Positions 5,623-8,578 of a stretch of DNA of 8,578 nucleotides are shown here, one piece after another. Made by a program: the position numbers and the translations under genes. This DNA is from an uncultured Geobacteraceae bacterium (GTDB lineage Bacteria; Desulfobacterota; Desulfuromonadia; Geobacterales; Pseudopelobacteraceae): positions 1 to 8,578 of the forward strand of contig CAIRND010000038.1 in NCBI GenBank assembly GCA_903879825.1. The letters run 5' to 3'. The notes beneath the pieces are model-generated. The model worked only from the letters and a program-made list of their open reading frames with translations. It was not told the origin of the DNA and did no database searches. How positions within the stretch are numbered: the stretch's first letter is position 1; each line of letters opens with the position of its first letter.

Positions 5623-7122
5623 CTATTTTTTATACGGCTCGACAACAACCTTGTGCTTCTGACCGCTGAGGGTAACTGCATAGGTAATCGGTCCGGTGAT
5701 ATTACCCTGATGTGCAGCAGTTATTTCGGCTTCAGTAGCTCCGCTGACGGGATCCTTACCCAGGTTAAGGGGACCTTCGTGACGCTTTTCAAAGAACTTT
5801 GGTGCGACCTGCGGAAACATGGCGTAGGTCAGAATATCTTCGTCAGAACCATTATTGCCTGAAAGGACAAGAGCATCAGCTTTGAGTTTGTCCCATTCCG
5901 GATCAAGCAGGTCACCGGGACGACAGGTAATCGGAGCTTTTTTGGCGTGATTCTGAGCCATGGCAACGATTTCAGGATTTTTATCAGTGGGACTGTCACC
6001 GTAGTAACCAAGCATGAGATCGGAAAATTCACCGGTGAGTACTTTGTACCGTCCCATAAGGACGTTGAGTACGGCCTGGGTGCCGACAATCTGACTACTC
6101 GGGGTGACCAATGGAACATAGCCGGTGTCTTTGCGAACAATCGGGATTTCAGCCATGACGTCATCAAGACGGTCTCCGGCACCCTGCTGTTTAAGCTGAC
6201 TTTCCATGTTGGAAAGCATACCGCCCGGGATCTGGCTTTTGAATATTTCGGTTTCCACGCCGGTAACGGCCGATTGAAATTCTTTATAACGGCTCAGAGT
6301 TTTCGCGAAGTATTTTTTAACCTTCAGCACAGTACCCAAGTCAACTCCGGTCGTGTAGCCGGTACCTTCAAGCATTTCCATGAAGCTTTCTGTGGGGTTA
6401 TGACCAGGTCCGAGACTCATGGAACTGACGGCGGTGTCAACGCAATCAACGCCCGCTTCCACGGCTTTCATCAGACTGACTAGGGTGACGCCGGTTGTTG
6501 CGTGGGCGTGCAGGTGGAGTCTCAGTTTTGGACAGGCCGCTTTGATTCCGGTGACAAGATCAAAGGCTGCTTGTGGTTTGATCAACGCGGCCATGTCCTT
6601 TATACAGATTGAATCCACGCCCATGTCTTCCAGGCGACGGGCCTGATCGACAAAAAGGTCGATAGTGTGAACCGGACTAACGGTGTAACAAATGGTGCCT
6701 TGCGCATGTTTTCCTGCTTTCCTGACCGCTTTGACTGAAGTTTCAAGGTTGCGCAGGTCGTTCAACGCATCGAAAAGGCGATAGACGTCCATACCGTTTT
6801 CAGCGGATTTATCGACAAAGCGTTCAACAACTTCGTCTTGATAGTGGCGGTAACCGAGAAGATTCTGACCTCGCAGCAGCATCTGCAGGGGAGTCTTCGG
6901 CATAAGTTTTTTGAAGGTACGCAGACGTTCCCACGGATCTTCATTCAGATAGCGGATACATGAATCGTAGGTGGCTCCGCCCCAGCACTCGATTGACCAG
7001 TAACCGGCGTTATCAAGTTCATCGCAGATGTCGGTCATGTCGTCGATACCAAGACGGGTGGCGATGAGGCTCTGGTGTGCGTCACGCAGGGCAAGTTCCG
7101 TGATTCCGATAATCTTATCCAT
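5623..7122 (-). CDS. Pyruvate/oxaloacetate carboxyltransferase, transcarboxylase 5S-type
   Basis: This 499-residue protein catalyses the second half-reaction, exchanging a carboxyl group between carboxybiotin and pyruvate/oxaloacetate. The N-terminal TIM barrel is of the HMGL-like family: GITELALRDAHQSLIATR (6-23), SIECWGGATYDSC (53-65), LRGQNLLGYRHY (93-104) and SMSLGPGHNPTES (234-246). The expected metal site is complete: D14, the carbamylatable K175 in CIKDMAAL, and H205 and H207 in LHLHAHATTGV. They match Asp23, Lys184, His215 and His217 of the Propionibacterium 5S subunit. The conserved carboxylase domain (QIPGGMLSNMESQL, VTPSSQIVGTQAV, LTYAMFPQVAP) follows. The protein ends after a short beta-rich tail without a biotinyl domain, unlike OadA of Na+-pumping oxaloacetate decarboxylase and like 5S or PycB. 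AGGGGG precedes ATG at 7122 at a long spacing. A PycB-like pyruvate carboxylase subunit is the main alternative, but no biotin carboxylase gene is present here. Confidence 0.94.
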   Translation of the reverse strand: MDKIIGITELALRDAHQSLIATRLGIDDMTDICDELDNAGYWSIECWGGATYDSCIRYLNEDPWERLRTFKKLMPKTPLQMLLRGQNLLGYRHYQDEVVERFVDKSAENGMDVYRLFDALNDLRNLETSVKAVRKAGKHAQGTICYTVSPVHTIDLFVDQARRLEDMGVDSICIKDMAALIKPQAAFDLVTGIKAACPKLRLHLHAHATTGVTLVSLMKAVEAGVDCVDTAVSSMSLGPGHNPTESFMEMLEGTGYTTGVDLGTVLKVKKYFAKTLSRYKEFQSAVTGVETEIFKSQIPGGMLSNMESQLKQQGAGDRLDDVMAEIPIVRKDTGYVPLVTPSSQIVGTQAVLNVLMGRYKVLTGEFSDLMLGYYGDSPTDKNPEIVAMAQNHAKKAPITCRPGDLLDPEWDKLKADALVLSGNNGSDEDILTYAMFPQVAPKFFEKRHEGPLNLGKDPVSGATEAEITAAHQGNITGPITYAVTLSGQKHKVVVEPYKK

Positions 7123-7203
7123 GGTGTGTATGTACCCCCTGAAAAATGTGCGGTGCGTGTAGAGACTCAGTAGTAGACCGTCTCTTTAAATATCTATTCA
7201 AGC

Positions 7204-8298
7204 TCAAAAAAGTTCATCTATTAGGTCAAAATTAATGTACGTTTCTGCCAGCCGGCGGATTAGTCCCAGCTTTTCTGTATCATCTGCAGTAATTTTTGAA
7301 ACATCATCGGTGATGGTGCGGTGCAGTTCTGCCGTTGTAAGTTTCTCGGCGCGCATGTAGGGAATATTGCTTCGATCGAGAATCATCTGGGTGATGGTGC
7401 TAATTGGTGCTACGCCGGGGATAACCAGGCCGACAATCAGAGAACGATATGCAGGCAACTTGTAGAGATGTGCAAGCGTTACCAGCAGTTCATCACGACT
7501 GCTGGTAACACTCAACAGGGACGGTTCGCGGATCAGTTCAGTAACCCGCTGAGTGGATGCGGCACAAATTTGGACATGGTGAATTATTTTGCTCAGGTTG
7601 CGACTGTTGCCCTGAAGCGGTAATCCGAGCAACTTTGATACACGCCTGAGTGTCGGGTTAGCCAGTACCGGGTGATAATCAATGCCGCCGATCATCTTTA
7701 ACTTTTCATCAGCAAGAGCACGGGTCAGATAATCCAGAGTACGATCGCGTTTTTCCGGAATAAGCTTATTGGCGAGAACAGCCCGTACTTCTACCCCCTC
7801 TTTTTCAAAAACAGCTAACCCCATATATATTTTATCAACAACATTTCCCAGACCGCCGCCGGTTACCATTAACACCGGCGCATTCAACATCCGCGCGATG
7901 CAGCCGTTAGAGGTCTTCATCACCGAACCGACTCCGGGGTGTCCCGATCCTTCGACAATAATGAAGTCGCACTTCTTTTCCAGCTCGGTATGCGCGTGTA
8001 CTATCTTCTCGTGAAATTCATGTGGAGAAATATCTCCATCCACCATTTTGCGCGTCGTATCGGCATGAACCACCACCGGCGACATCCAGCGCAGGTCTTT
8101 TTCCAACTTAAACACCTGCGCGACCAGGGCAGCATCCTTATCCACCGTCCAGCGGTGGAACGTGGTCGGTTTAGGCCCGAGGGGTTTTATAAAGCCAACT
8201 CTACCGTACTTTTTTAAAGCCTGATGCATCAACCCGATGCACGTTGTTGTTTTTCCGCAGTTCTGACCGGTTGCAGCAATAAAAATTGTTTTAGCCAT
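7204..8298 (-). CDS. P-loop (BioD/CobQ/Pta-N-like) ATPase with DRTGG-like C-terminal domain
   Basis: This 364-residue protein starts with a P-loop NTPase domain. Walker A is ATGQNCGKTTT (9-19) with K16 and T17. A conserved acidic block is FIIVEGSGHPGVGS (112-125), and an NK pair (N177, K178) follows the strand VRAVLA. This pattern belongs to the dethiobiotin synthetase/cobyrinic acid a,c-diamide synthase-like group, and most closely to the N-terminal domain of long phosphotransacetylases. The C-terminal part (about 230-364) has the layout of a DRTGG domain: VTSSRDELLVTLAHL, then SLIVGLVIPG and SNIPYMRAEKLTTAEL. The DRTGG signature itself is degenerate. The phosphotransacetylase catalytic domain is absent. 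GGGGTG lies about 8 nt before ATG at 8298. The gene sits between nifJ and the transcarboxylase genes, 81 nt from 5S, so it may regulate or mature enzymes of this operon. Its substrate and role are not known from sequence. Confidence 0.85.
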   Translation of the reverse strand: MAKTIFIAATGQNCGKTTTCIGLMHQALKKYGRVGFIKPLGPKPTTFHRWTVDKDAALVAQVFKLEKDLRWMSPVVVHADTTRKMVDGDISPHEFHEKIVHAHTELEKKCDFIIVEGSGHPGVGSVMKTSNGCIARMLNAPVLMVTGGGLGNVVDKIYMGLAVFEKEGVEVRAVLANKLIPEKRDRTLDYLTRALADEKLKMIGGIDYHPVLANPTLRRVSKLLGLPLQGNSRNLSKIIHHVQICAASTQRVTELIREPSLLSVTSSRDELLVTLAHLYKLPAYRSLIVGLVIPGVAPISTITQMILDRSNIPYMRAEKLTTAELHRTITDDVSKITADDTEKLGLIRRLAETYINFDLIDELF

Positions 8299-8339
8299 GA
8301 CATTGCACCCCAGGTGGGAAACGTGACTCTGTCGAACCG

Positions 8340-8378
8340 CACCTCTATCCCCACCTGAAAGAGGCGTGGATAGAGGTG
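8340..8378 (-). terminator. Strong hairpin downstream of nifJ without a U-tract
   Basis: A perfect 11-bp inverted repeat (CACCTCTATCC at 8340-8350, GGATAGAGGTG at 8368-8378) with a 17-nt spacer begins 13 nt after the nifJ stop. The sequence after it on the minus strand (CGGTTCGACAG) has no run of U, so it is not a classical intrinsic terminator. It could be an attenuating terminator, a processing site, or a stabiliser of the nifJ 3' end. Confidence 0.5.
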
Positions 8379-8391
8379 GTCCGCATCAGCA

Positions 8392-8578
8392 TTACTTATC
8401 GTAATTGAGTGCTGCCAGCTTCTGATAATACTCGAAGCGACTGGCGGTCCAGTCACTGGCCTTCTTCATCAGCAGGGCCGCCGTCTCCGGGTTGATCTTC
8501 TTCAACACTTTATAGCGATTCTCGCCGTTGGCAAAATCTTCAAAGCTGGTGGTTGGTGCTTTGCTGTCCAGCTGGAGC
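8392..8578 (-). CDS. nifJ: Pyruvate:ferredoxin (flavodoxin) oxidoreductase, C-terminal fragment
   Basis: The frame enters from the right edge and gives the last 61 residues before TAA at 8392-8394. Its sequence starts LQLDSKAPTTSFEDFANGEN, followed by RYKVLKKINPETAALLMKKA, and ends in KLAALNYDK. The motif LDSKAP, then F-E-D-F, then the N-RY/F-LK--NPE-A--L pattern is the typical C-terminal tail of the single-chain NifJ type of pyruvate:ferredoxin oxidoreductase. The enzyme interconverts pyruvate plus CoA with acetyl-CoA, CO2 and reduced ferredoxin, using thiamine diphosphate and iron-sulfur clusters in the cytoplasm. The catalytic domains lie outside the window, so only the family can be assigned. 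It is 93 nt upstream of the P-loop gene on the same strand and supplies or consumes pyruvate, the co-substrate of the transcarboxylase. Confidence 0.85.
   Translation of the reverse strand, partial: LQLDSKAPTTSFEDFANGENRYKVLKKINPETAALLMKKASDWTASRFEYYQKLAALNYDK

Noticed and set aside
5947..6483. 178-residue open frame on the plus strand
   Set aside because: It is antisense to the 5S gene, whose motifs and metal ligands cover this stretch; the plus-strand translation looks like no known family.
7161..7185. 6-bp inverted repeat AGAGAC/GTCTCT between the P-loop and 5S genes
   Set aside because: The stem is short, its 13-nt loop is large, and no U-tract follows on the transcribed minus strand; chance is sufficient.
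1..8578. CRISPR arrays, tRNA or rRNA genes, insertion sequences
   Set aside because: I saw no regularly spaced repeats, no cloverleaf or rRNA-like segments, and no transposase sequence or flanking inverted repeats on either strand.

Overview
The window reads as one stretch of chromosome from an anaerobic bacterium, probably a propionate-forming fermenter or a propionate-oxidising syntroph. Every convincing gene is on the minus strand, so transcription runs from the right edge to the left edge. The evidence for an anaerobe is the C-terminus of a pyruvate:ferredoxin oxidoreductase at the right edge, a HdrC-like double [4Fe-4S] protein at the left edge, and a methylmalonyl-CoA/transcarboxylase gene set between them. 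I cannot assign a phylum from the sequence alone.

Layout in the direction of transcription: (1) nifJ C-terminus, 8578-8392; (2) a 93-nt gap with a strong 11-bp hairpin; (3) a P-loop protein resembling the N-terminal (BioD-like plus DRTGG-like) part of long phosphotransacetylases, 8298-7204; (4) a 5S-type pyruvate/oxaloacetate carboxyltransferase, 7122-5623; (5) a 12S-type methylmalonyl-CoA carboxyltransferase, 5548-3998; (6) a 54-residue protein, 3973-3809, with a strong ribosome binding site; (7) a biotin carrier protein with a GTG start, 3765-3373; (8) the separate cobalamin-binding subunit of methylmalonyl-CoA mutase, 3313-2909; (9) its large catalytic subunit, 2859-1207; (10) methylmalonyl-CoA epimerase, 1186-783, broken by a one-base frameshift; (11) an AT-rich gap of 218 nt; (12) a HdrC-like gene, 564-1, running off the left edge. 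Gaps from gene 3 to gene 10 are about 20-80 nt and several genes have clear Shine-Dalgarno sequences, so this looks like one operon.

Together, genes 4, 5 and 7 make a complete set of methylmalonyl-CoA:pyruvate transcarboxylase parts (5S, 12S, 1.3S). Genes 8-10 interconvert succinyl-CoA, (R)-methylmalonyl-CoA and (S)-methylmalonyl-CoA. The transcarboxylase then moves the carboxyl group between methylmalonyl-CoA and pyruvate, giving propionyl-CoA and oxaloacetate without spending ATP. This is the core of the Wood-Werkman cycle and can run either way. PFOR beside it links the pyruvate node to ferredoxin. No biotin carboxylase and no membrane sodium-pump beta subunit is present in the window. This favours transcarboxylase over ATP-dependent propionyl-CoA carboxylase or a Na+-pumping decarboxylase, but either could be encoded elsewhere.

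The points most worth a second look are the 54-aa protein between 12S and the biotin carrier, the frameshift in the epimerase gene, the Pta-N-like P-loop protein heading the operon, and the hairpin without a U-tract downstream of nifJ.
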